From Janthinobacterium lividum (lineage in GTDB: Bacteria > Pseudomonadota > Gammaproteobacteria > Burkholderiales > Burkholderiaceae_D): a stretch of 64,000 bases of DNA. Each line of letters starts with the position of its first letter. Within the stretch, counting starts at the first letter, position 1. The notes under the pieces are model-generated. The model was not told where the DNA came from. It saw only the letters and a program-made list of their open reading frames with translations, and did no database searches. This document shows, piece after piece, positions 57,621 through 64,000 of the stretch. Both the position numbers and the translations under genes were made by a program. The DNA is taken from assembly GCF_034424625.1 (NCBI RefSeq), contig NZ_CP139976.1, positions 1,798,001 to 1,862,000 of the forward strand, read 5' to 3'.

Positions 57621-59599
57621 GTGTGGCGACGAGCGTGGTGCGCGCGCGGACCAGTCGCCTGGGCTGGCTATGGAACCGGCTGCGCTGCATGCCGCCAGGC
57701 GAGCCTTTGTATCGCCTGCGCCAGGTGTGGCAGTCGCGGCTGTTGCGCCATGGCTTGCTGAGCACAGCCATCCCGGCGCCGCTGGCGCAAACCGGCATCG
57801 CCTCGCCGTATGCTGCACCACGGCTGGCGGACGCGGCACTGTATCTGCGCGAAGCCGACGCGATCATGGCGGGTGACGTGGTACTCTTTGCCACGGCGCA
57901 TTTCCAGGTGGGTGCATCGCCGCGCTGGAATACCGATCCCCTGACGGGCGTGGCGGGACCTGCCAGTTTCAGCCTTGCGCTCGACATTACCGACCGTAGC
58001 AGCGTGGGCGATATCAAGCACGTGTGGGAGCTGAACCGCCATCTGCATCTGGTGCGGCTGGCACAGGCCTGGGCGCTGAGCGGCGACGCGCGCTACCGCG
58101 ATGCGCTGGCGGGGCAGCTGGACTCCTGGCTGGAGCAATGCCCGCCGTTGACGGGGCCGAACTGGACCAGCTCACTGGAACTGGGCATCCGCCTGATTAA
58201 CTGGAGCCTGATCTGGCACATCATGGGGGGCGGCAACGGTGCCCTGTTCACGGGAGAAGCCGGGGCGCGGCGGCGATCGCGCTGGCTGGACAGCATTTTT
58301 TCCCACTGCCAGTTTATCCAGCGTCATCTGTCGCGCCACTCGTCGGCAAACAATCATCTGATCGGTGAATTGGCCGGCCTGTATGTTGCGGCGCAAACCT
58401 GGCCGTGCTGGCAGCACAGTGCGGCCTGGCGCGATCAGGCGGCGCGCGAATTGGAGCAGCAAGCGCAGTTGCAGCATTCAGCCGATGGCGTCAACCGCGA
58501 GCAGGCATTTGCCTATCAGGTATTCGCCGCCGAATTCCTGCTGCTGGCGGGCTTGAGCGGTGCGCGCGCCAAAACGCCGTTCAGCGACGCTTACTGGCAG
58601 GTACTGCAGCGGGCCACACATTTCCTGCGTGCCGTGCGTGATGTCGGCGGCCATGTGCCTATGGTGGGCGACGCCGATGACGGCATCGTCTTTCGCCTGG
58701 AGCCCGGCACGATGGGCGACCGGCCGGCAATGCTGCTGGCGCTGGCCGATGTACTGTGGGGGGGGCAAGCGCCATCGCAGTATGGCGCGACGGCGCAATG
58801 GTTGCTTGGCGGCACGGAGTTGCCAGCCGTGCCTGCCGTGGATGGACGGGCCAGCGACTGGAATTTTGCCGATGGCGGTTACCTGCTGTTCGGTAACGAT
58901 TTCGGTCTACCCACAGAAATCAAGGGCATGCTCGATTGCGGTCCGCTCGGCTACCTGGGCATCGCGGCGCATGGGCATGCCGACGCGCTGGCGCTGACCC
59001 TGTCGATCGGCGGCGAAGAGTGCCTGGTCGATCCCGGTACCTACTCGTATTGGCAGGATATGAAGTGGCGCGATTATTTCCGCGGCACTTCCGCGCACAA
59101 CACCTTGCGGGTCGATGGTCTGGACCAGTCCGTCAGCGGCGGCCGCTTCATGTGGTTGCGCAAGGCGGCGAGCAGCGTGCTGCAGATGCCGCAGGATCCC
59201 GCGCAGTTTGTCTTTCGCGGTGCGCATGATGGCTATTTGCGCCTGACCGACCCCGTGCGCCATGTGCGCAGCGTGCAATTCGATGCGGCAACACGGCGCT
59301 TGAGCGTGCAGGATTGCGCCGAGGCACGCCAGGCGCACCGCCTGGAACAGTTCTGGCATTTTGCGCCCGACCTGTCGGTGGCGCTGGACGGCGAGGTGCT
59401 GGTGGTAAGCGGCGCGCGTTTCCGCCTGGAAGGCCGTTTTACCGGCAGCCAGCTGCGTTTGCAGTTGTCCAGCGCCAGAGAGCAGCCGCCGCTGGGCTGG
59501 TATTCGCTCCACTACGAAGTCAAAGTTGCCTGTACGACCTTGTGCGTCACTGCCGAGGGCAGCGATATCGCGGCAGAATTTACGATGGCATTATTTTAG
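57617..59599 (+). CDS. heparinase II/III family protein without signal peptide
   Basis: A 660-residue protein. The N-terminal part (R-M-P-P-G-E-P-L-Y-R-L-R-Q) and the toroid are of the Heparinase_II_N type. The C-terminal beta-sandwich has G-H-A-D-A-L-A-L-T-L-S-I-G-G, D-P-G-T-Y-S-Y and S-A-H-N-T-L-R-V-D-G. No secretion signal is visible, unlike the lyase at 53826, so it may act in the cytoplasm or leave by another route. Such genes are frequent inside exopolysaccharide loci. Confidence 0.83.
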   Translation: MSVATSVVRARTSRLGWLWNRLRCMPPGEPLYRLRQVWQSRLLRHGLLSTAIPAPLAQTGIASPYAAPRLADAALYLREADAIMAGDVVLFATAHFQVGASPRWNTDPLTGVAGPASFSLALDITDRSSVGDIKHVWELNRHLHLVRLAQAWALSGDARYRDALAGQLDSWLEQCPPLTGPNWTSSLELGIRLINWSLIWHIMGGGNGALFTGEAGARRRSRWLDSIFSHCQFIQRHLSRHSSANNHLIGELAGLYVAAQTWPCWQHSAAWRDQAARELEQQAQLQHSADGVNREQAFAYQVFAAEFLLLAGLSGARAKTPFSDAYWQVLQRATHFLRAVRDVGGHVPMVGDADDGIVFRLEPGTMGDRPAMLLALADVLWGGQAPSQYGATAQWLLGGTELPAVPAVDGRASDWNFADGGYLLFGNDFGLPTEIKGMLDCGPLGYLGIAAHGHADALALTLSIGGEECLVDPGTYSYWQDMKWRDYFRGTSAHNTLRVDGLDQSVSGGRFMWLRKAASSVLQMPQDPAQFVFRGAHDGYLRLTDPVRHVRSVQFDAATRRLSVQDCAEARQAHRLEQFWHFAPDLSVALDGEVLVVSGARFRLEGRFTGSQLRLQLSSAREQPPLGWYSLHYEVKVACTTLCVTAEGSDIAAEFTMALF

Positions 59600-59626
59600 A
59601 CCTTATTAACGTTGAAAGAACATTCG

Positions 59627-60736
59627 ATGCCTACCCTCTATCTGGTTGCCGGAGCGCGTCCCAACTTCATGAAAATCGCACCGATCGTGCGCGCCTTGCA
59701 AGCCCACGGCGGGCTTGGATTCAAGATCATTCATACCGGCCAGCACTATGATCGCGAAATGAACGACGTCTTCTTCGAAGAGCTGGGTATCCCCCAGCCC
59801 GACGTCTTCATGGGCGCCGGCGGCGGCAGCCATGCGCAGCAGACTGCCAAGATCATGCTGGCCTTCGAAGAGCTGTGCCTGGCCGAGCGTCCCGACGCCG
59901 TGCTGGTGGTGGGCGACGTGAATTCCACGCTGGCCTGTTCCATTGTTGCCAAGAAACTCAATATTCCCGTTGCCCATGTCGAAGCCGGTTTGCGCAGCGG
60001 CGACATGACCATGCCGGAGGAGATCAACCGCCTTGTCACCGACAGTATCAGCGACTGGTTTTTCGTCACGGAACCCAGCGCGCTGGAACACCTGCGGCGC
60101 GAAGGCAAGCCGGAAGCGGCCGTGCACTACGTGGGCCACGTGATGGTGGACAACGTGCTGTATCAGGCCGACAAGCTCGGTGCCGGCGTCGTCACCGAAG
60201 GCGAGGGGGCGCTTTTCAAGGCGGCCCATACGGGCGCGGGACAGCGCTACGGCGTGGTCACCCTGCACCGGCCCAGTAACGTGGACAACGCGGACATGAT
60301 GCAATCGATCGGCGGCGCGCTGCGCACGATCGCGCAGGACTTGCCGCTGATTTTCCCTGTGCATCCGCGCACGCGCGCCAACCTGGACAAGTTCGGCATC
60401 GACCTCGGGCCGAACGTGACCCTGGTGGGACCGCAGGGATACATGGCCTTCCTGAATCTGTGGAAGGATGCTTGCGTAGTGCTGACCGACAGCGGCGGCT
60501 TGCAGGAGGAAACCACGGCGCTGGGTGTGCCGTGCCTGACGATCCGCGAAAACACGGAGCGTCCCGTCACTGTCGATGAAGGTAGCAATGTACTGGTAGG
60601 AACGGATCCGCAGCGCATCGTGGCCGAGGCCGGCAAAATACTGCGCGGCGAAGGCAAGCGCGGGCAGCGTCCGCACCTGTGGGACGGCAAGGCTGCCGAA
60701 CGTATCGTGGCCGTGCTGGCCGCGCAGCTGTCATGA
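59627..60736 (+). CDS. wecB: UDP-N-acetylglucosamine 2-epimerase
   Basis: A 369-residue cytoplasmic epimerase converting UDP-GlcNAc to UDP-ManNAc. It has G-A-R-P-N-F-M-K, T-G-Q-H-Y-D, V-E-A-G-L-R-S-G-D, P-E-E-I-N-R, H-R-P-S-N-V-D, H-P-R-T-R and D-S-G-G-L-Q-E-E. Length is normal. ATG 59627 is preferred over the in-frame TTG at 59612. The product feeds ManNAc or ManNAcA into the polymer. The gene overlaps wecG by 4 bp. Confidence 0.95.
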   Translation: MPTLYLVAGARPNFMKIAPIVRALQAHGGLGFKIIHTGQHYDREMNDVFFEELGIPQPDVFMGAGGGSHAQQTAKIMLAFEELCLAERPDAVLVVGDVNSTLACSIVAKKLNIPVAHVEAGLRSGDMTMPEEINRLVTDSISDWFFVTEPSALEHLRREGKPEAAVHYVGHVMVDNVLYQADKLGAGVVTEGEGALFKAAHTGAGQRYGVVTLHRPSNVDNADMMQSIGGALRTIAQDLPLIFPVHPRTRANLDKFGIDLGPNVTLVGPQGYMAFLNLWKDACVVLTDSGGLQEETTALGVPCLTIRENTERPVTVDEGSNVLVGTDPQRIVAEAGKILRGEGKRGQRPHLWDGKAAERIVAVLAAQLS

Positions 60737-61470
60737 GCGCCCGTATCACGATGATGGGCTGTCAGATTGATAATCTGACGATGGAAGAAACCCTGCAAAA
60801 AGTCGAGGGATTCATCCAGTCCGGCCATCCCCATCAGCATGTGGTGGTCAATGTGGACAAGCTGGTCAAGGCGGAACGCGATGCCGAATTGCGGCGCATC
60901 ATCAATGACTGCGCGCTGATCAATGCCGATGGCATGCCGGTCGTGTGGGCGTCGCGCCTGCTGGGCAAGCCGCTCAAGGAGCGCGTCGCGGGCGTCGATT
61001 TGTTCGAGGCGCTGATGCGCCGCAGCGCCGACAAGCAGTGGCGCGTGTATCTGCTGGGCGCGCGCGAGGAGGTCGTCAGCGAGGTCAAGCGTCTGTACGA
61101 GCTGAAGTATCCAGGATTGACCGTGGCCGGCTACCGTAATGGCTACTGGAGTGCGGAGGAGGAGCCTGGCATCGTCGCGCAGATCACGGAGGCGCGCGCC
61201 GACCTGCTGTTTGTCGCCATCAGTTCACCCAAGAAGGAACACTTCCTGGGACAGTACCAGGGGCAGATGAAAATCCCGTTCGCCATGGGCGTGGGCGGCA
61301 CCTTCGACGTCGCCGTCGGCCGCGTCAAGCGTGCGCCCGTGTGGATGCAGAAATCGGGTCTGGAATGGTTTTATCGTTTTTTACAGGAACCGCGCCGCAT
61401 GTTCCGGCGCTACTTTATCGAGGACATGGGCTTTATCCGCCTGTTCTTCAAGGAAGCGCTGCGCCGCTAG
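60733..61470 (+). CDS. WecG/TagA/CpsF family glycosyltransferase
   Basis: A 245-residue GT26 enzyme. It has the N-V-D-K-L-V-K region, I-N-A-D-G-M-P-V-V-W-A-S-R, G-V-D-L-F-E, L-L-G-A-R-E, F-V-A-I-S-S-P-K-K-E and the C-terminal P-V-W-M-Q-K-S-G-L-E-W-F-Y-R. WecG adds ManNAcA and TagA adds ManNAc to undecaprenyl-linked GlcNAc. The preceding wecB suggests the same donor type here. The start overlaps the wecB stop in ATGA. Confidence 0.92.
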   Translation: MSARITMMGCQIDNLTMEETLQKVEGFIQSGHPHQHVVVNVDKLVKAERDAELRRIINDCALINADGMPVVWASRLLGKPLKERVAGVDLFEALMRRSADKQWRVYLLGAREEVVSEVKRLYELKYPGLTVAGYRNGYWSAEEEPGIVAQITEARADLLFVAISSPKKEHFLGQYQGQMKIPFAMGVGGTFDVAVGRVKRAPVWMQKSGLEWFYRFLQEPRRMFRRYFIEDMGFIRLFFKEALRR

Positions 61471-61519
61471 GCGCCATCGCCGAATTACGGTTTCCACCTT
61501 TTAGATTGAAAGTATTGTT

Positions 61520-62800
61520 ATGACTACTATTGCCGTGATTGGCCTCGGTTATGTCGGTTTGCCCCTCGTTGCCGAATTCGGCAAGCAGGCGCGCACCATC
61601 GGCTTTGATATTGTGCAAAGCAAGGTTGACAGCTGCCTGCGGGGCGTCGATCCGTCGCGCGAGCTGAGCGACGAGCAGATGGCCGCCGCCGTGCATGCCG
61701 AATACTCGTCCGACCCCGCCATTCTGGCGCAGGCCGACATCATCATCGTCGCCGTGCCGACGCCGGTCGACGTGGCCCACAGCCCCGACTTCGGCCCCCT
61801 GATCGGCGCCAGCAAGAGCGTCGGCCAGCACATGAAGAAGGGCGCCATCGTCGTCTACGAGTCGACCGTATACCCGGGCGCGACCGAGGAAATCTGTATT
61901 CCCGTGCTGGAACAGGCGTCGGGCAAGCAGTGGAAGCGCGATTTCTTCGTCGGCTATTCTCCGGAGCGCATCAACCCGGGCGACCGCAAGCACATGCTGA
62001 CGAACGTGGTGAAAGTGGTCTCGGGCGACACGCCGCAAACGCTGGAAACGGTGGCCGCCATGTACGAATCCATCGTCGAGCCGGGCGTGCACCGTTGCTC
62101 CAGCATCAAGGCGGCGGAAGCGTGCAAGGTGATTGAAAATACCCAGCGCGACCTGAACATTGCGCTGATGAACGAACTGGCGATCATCTTCGACAAGATC
62201 GGCATCGATACTTCCGAAGTCTTGACGGCGGCCGGCACGAAGTGGAACTTCCTGAAGTTCAGCCCAGGTCTGGTGGGCGGGCATTGCATCGGCGTCGATC
62301 CGTATTACCTCACGCACAAGGCCGAGACGCTGGGCTACCATCCTCAGGTCATCCTGGCCGGCCGTCGCATCAATGACGGCATGGGCAAGTACATCGCCGA
62401 GCAGACCATCAAGAACATGATTGCCGCCGGCAGCTATATCAAGGGCGCGCGCGTGAATGTGCTGGGCTTGACGTTCAAGGAAGATTGCGCCGACCTGCGC
62501 AATTCCAAGGTGGGCGACGTCATTAACGAACTCAAGACCTATGGCGTGGAAGTGTTCGTGCACGATCCGTATGCCGATGCGGAGGAGGCCATGCACGAGT
62601 ATGGCGTGCGCCTGTTTGCGTGGGATGAGTTGCCGCGCGCCGATGCCATCGTCGCTGCCGTGTCGCACCGCGCGCTGACGTCGCTGCCCGTGGAAGACTT
62701 CCAGCAAAAACTGATCAAGGGCGGCTGTTTCATCGATGTGAAGGCGTGTTTTGACGAGGCGGCATTGCGCGCCGTGGGGATCAAGGTCTGGCGCTTGTAA
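61520..62800 (+). CDS. tviB: nucleotide sugar dehydrogenase (TviB-like UDP-HexNAc 6-dehydrogenase)
   Basis: A 426-residue NAD-dependent dehydrogenase that oxidises C6 of a UDP-N-acetylhexosamine to the uronic acid. The Rossmann motif GLGYVGLPL, the E-S-T-V-Y-P-G-A-T region and the catalytic Cys256 in GGHCIGVDPYYL are all intact. The pattern is closest to TviB of Vi-antigen synthesis, but WecC-like activity on UDP-ManNAc is possible next to wecB. Either way the polymer should contain an acidic amino sugar. A hairpin follows 20 bp later. Confidence 0.9.
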   Translation: MTTIAVIGLGYVGLPLVAEFGKQARTIGFDIVQSKVDSCLRGVDPSRELSDEQMAAAVHAEYSSDPAILAQADIIIVAVPTPVDVAHSPDFGPLIGASKSVGQHMKKGAIVVYESTVYPGATEEICIPVLEQASGKQWKRDFFVGYSPERINPGDRKHMLTNVVKVVSGDTPQTLETVAAMYESIVEPGVHRCSSIKAAEACKVIENTQRDLNIALMNELAIIFDKIGIDTSEVLTAAGTKWNFLKFSPGLVGGHCIGVDPYYLTHKAETLGYHPQVILAGRRINDGMGKYIAEQTIKNMIAAGSYIKGARVNVLGLTFKEDCADLRNSKVGDVINELKTYGVEVFVHDPYADAEEAMHEYGVRLFAWDELPRADAIVAAVSHRALTSLPVEDFQQKLIKGGCFIDVKACFDEAALRAVGIKVWRL

Positions 62801-62819
62801 CAGCCGTTGGGCGGCACGG

Positions 62820-62845
62820 CGGGACAGGCGGCCACGCTTGTCCCG
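62820..62845 (+). terminator. strong hairpin after tviB, probable terminator
   Basis: An 11-bp stem CGGGACAGGCG / CGCTTGTCCCG (one G-T pair) closes on GCCA. The following tail has only two T residues before AATG, so termination may be partial. Confidence 0.6.
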
Positions 62846-63032
62846 TTAATGTGCTCCTCTTTTGCACTGTATCAATTTCCTCTCTGGCATAGTCCCCTAC
62901 ACTGGGCCTGGCCATCTTCCTGGGGCGCCGACGGCGCCTTATCGAACTATCCTTCAGACAGGCAGCGGCGCCGCGGCCGGAGTGCCGGACCGCCGATGGA
63001 AGCGTGCGCCATTGAGTCGACAGGAGCCCGAT

Positions 63033-64000
63033 ATGAAAATCTACCCAGTGATCCTGTCGGGAGGTGCCGGCAGCCGCCTGTGGCCCTTGTCGCGCCAGGC
63101 GTTGCCCAAGCAATTGTTGCCGCTGCTTTCGCAGCAGACCCTGCTGCAGGAAGCCGTGCTGCGCGTACGCGGGCTGGGTCATGCCGCGCTCGAGGCCATG
63201 CCGCCGCTGCTGGTGTGCGGCAATGAGCACCGCTTCATGGTGGCGGAGCAGTTGCGCCAGATCGGCGTGGCGCCGCTGGCCATCGTCCTGGAGCCGCTGG
63301 GACGCAATACGGCGCCGGCAGTGGCGGTGGCCGCGCAATATCTGCTGACGCTCGATGCCGAGGCGGTCATGCTCGTCCTGCCTGCCGACCACTGCATCGC
63401 CGACGTACCGGCGTTTCACCAGGTGGTCGGGCAAGCGGCTGTGCTGGCCGCGGCCGGCGAGCTTGCCACCTTTGGCATCGTTCCTACCACTGCGGAAACG
63501 GCTTACGGCTATATTCTTTCCGGCGCACTGCTGGCCGGTTCGCTGCAGGGCCGCGAAGTTGAGCGTTTCGTGGAAAAACCGGACTTGGCGACGGCGCGTG
63601 GCTTCCTCGCCGATGGCCGTTATCTGTGGAATAGCGGCATGTTCATGTTCCGCGCCGCAAGTTACCTGCGCGAGTTGCAGCAATTCGAACCGGCCATGCA
63701 CGCGGCGTGCGCCGCCGCGGTGGCCGACGGTTGCCGCGACCTCGACTTTTTTCGCCTGGCAGCGGATGTTTTTTCGTCCTGCCGCAGCGTCTCGATCGAC
63801 CATGCTGTGATGGAGCACACGCGCCGCGCCGTGGTGCTTCCCGCCGCCATGGGCTGGAGCGATATCGGTTCCTGGTCCGGCTTGTGGGACGTGTTGCCAG
63901 GCGATGAGCAGGGCAATGTCGTGCGTGGCGATGTCTATCTGGACGGCGCCCGCAACTGCATGATACGGGCGGAAAGCCGGATGGTGGCCGTGTTGGGCGC
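63033..64000 (+). CDS. manC: mannose-1-phosphate guanylyltransferase (partial, 3' end missing)
   Basis: The first 322 codons of a GDP-mannose pyrophosphorylase run off the window. The nucleotide-binding ILSGGAGSRLWPLSR, F-V-E-K-P, W-N-S-G-M-F-M-F and G-W-S-D-I-G-S-W are present. Full-length ManC proteins have about 480 residues and often a C-terminal isomerase domain, which would lie beyond the window. The start at 63033 follows AGGAG. It supplies GDP-mannose, possibly for this polysaccharide. Confidence 0.93.
   Translation, partial: MKIYPVILSGGAGSRLWPLSRQALPKQLLPLLSQQTLLQEAVLRVRGLGHAALEAMPPLLVCGNEHRFMVAEQLRQIGVAPLAIVLEPLGRNTAPAVAVAAQYLLTLDAEAVMLVLPADHCIADVPAFHQVVGQAAVLAAAGELATFGIVPTTAETAYGYILSGALLAGSLQGREVERFVEKPDLATARGFLADGRYLWNSGMFMFRAASYLRELQQFEPAMHAACAAAVADGCRDLDFFRLAADVFSSCRSVSIDHAVMEHTRRAVVLPAAMGWSDIGSWSGLWDVLPGDEQGNVVRGDVYLDGARNCMIRAESRMVAVLG

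Overview
The window is GC-rich chromosomal DNA of a betaproteobacterium, most likely Oxalobacteraceae (Janthinobacterium/Duganella/Massilia-like). The inference rests on three things: the exbB-exbD-lpxK-Trm112-kdsB-adk gene order, the methanolan-type eps cluster with exosortase B (XrtB) and a PEP-CTERM protein, and a CoA-thioester route for 2-aminobenzoate. No insertion sequence, prophage or CRISPR array was seen.

Layout. 1-5.1 kb: a beta-glucoside uptake and use block (end of an ABC permease, GH1 beta-glucosidase, MalK-type ATPase, TonB-dependent receptor). 5.2-12 kb: housekeeping genes, with xseA on the minus strand diverging from exbB-exbD-lpxK-trm112-kdsB-adk. Between xseA and exbB lies a 1.3-kb gene-free region holding seven units. 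Each unit has a DnaA box, a degenerate inverted DnaA box exactly 5 nt away, and an IHF-like ATCAA motif 40-41 nt upstream. This is the most striking feature of the window and looks like a datA/DARS-type DnaA-binding locus. 12-17.8 kb: H+-pyrophosphatase, two small secreted proteins with similar upstream motifs, and a siderophore-type TonB receptor behind a Fur-box-like palindrome. 17.9-26.8 kb: a short-chain dehydrogenase behind a perfect 22-bp palindrome, gamma-glutamyltransferase, a patatin-like phospholipase, and a large hybrid sensor kinase with a response regulator.

26.9-34.6 kb: a seven-gene operon for aerobic 2-aminobenzoate (anthranilate) breakdown through CoA thioesters: ligase, 2-aminobenzoyl-CoA monooxygenase/reductase, SDR, MarR regulator, enoyl-CoA hydratase, acyl-CoA dehydrogenase and RidA. 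A 20-bp palindrome overlapping the likely promoter is a candidate operator for the MarR protein. 34.7-37.7 kb: a PEP-CTERM protein that appears to carry a TLDc domain, tRNA-Arg(CCT), and the ABC-F ATPase Uup.

37.8-64 kb: an exopolysaccharide locus. It holds a CPBP-type membrane protease, EpsL-like barrel, initiating phosphoglycosyltransferase, EpsD, EpsE, EpsF, EpsG, exosortase B, EpsI, flippase, polymerase, acetyltransferase, glycosyltransferases, a PaaK/CapK-like protein, two heparinase II/III-fold proteins, and precursor genes for UDP-ManNAc (wecB), a UDP-amino-uronic acid (tviB) and GDP-mannose (manC, cut by the window end). These genes could make, flip, polymerise, export and trim one acidic amino-sugar-containing polymer, while XrtB processes PEP-CTERM proteins that may sit in it.
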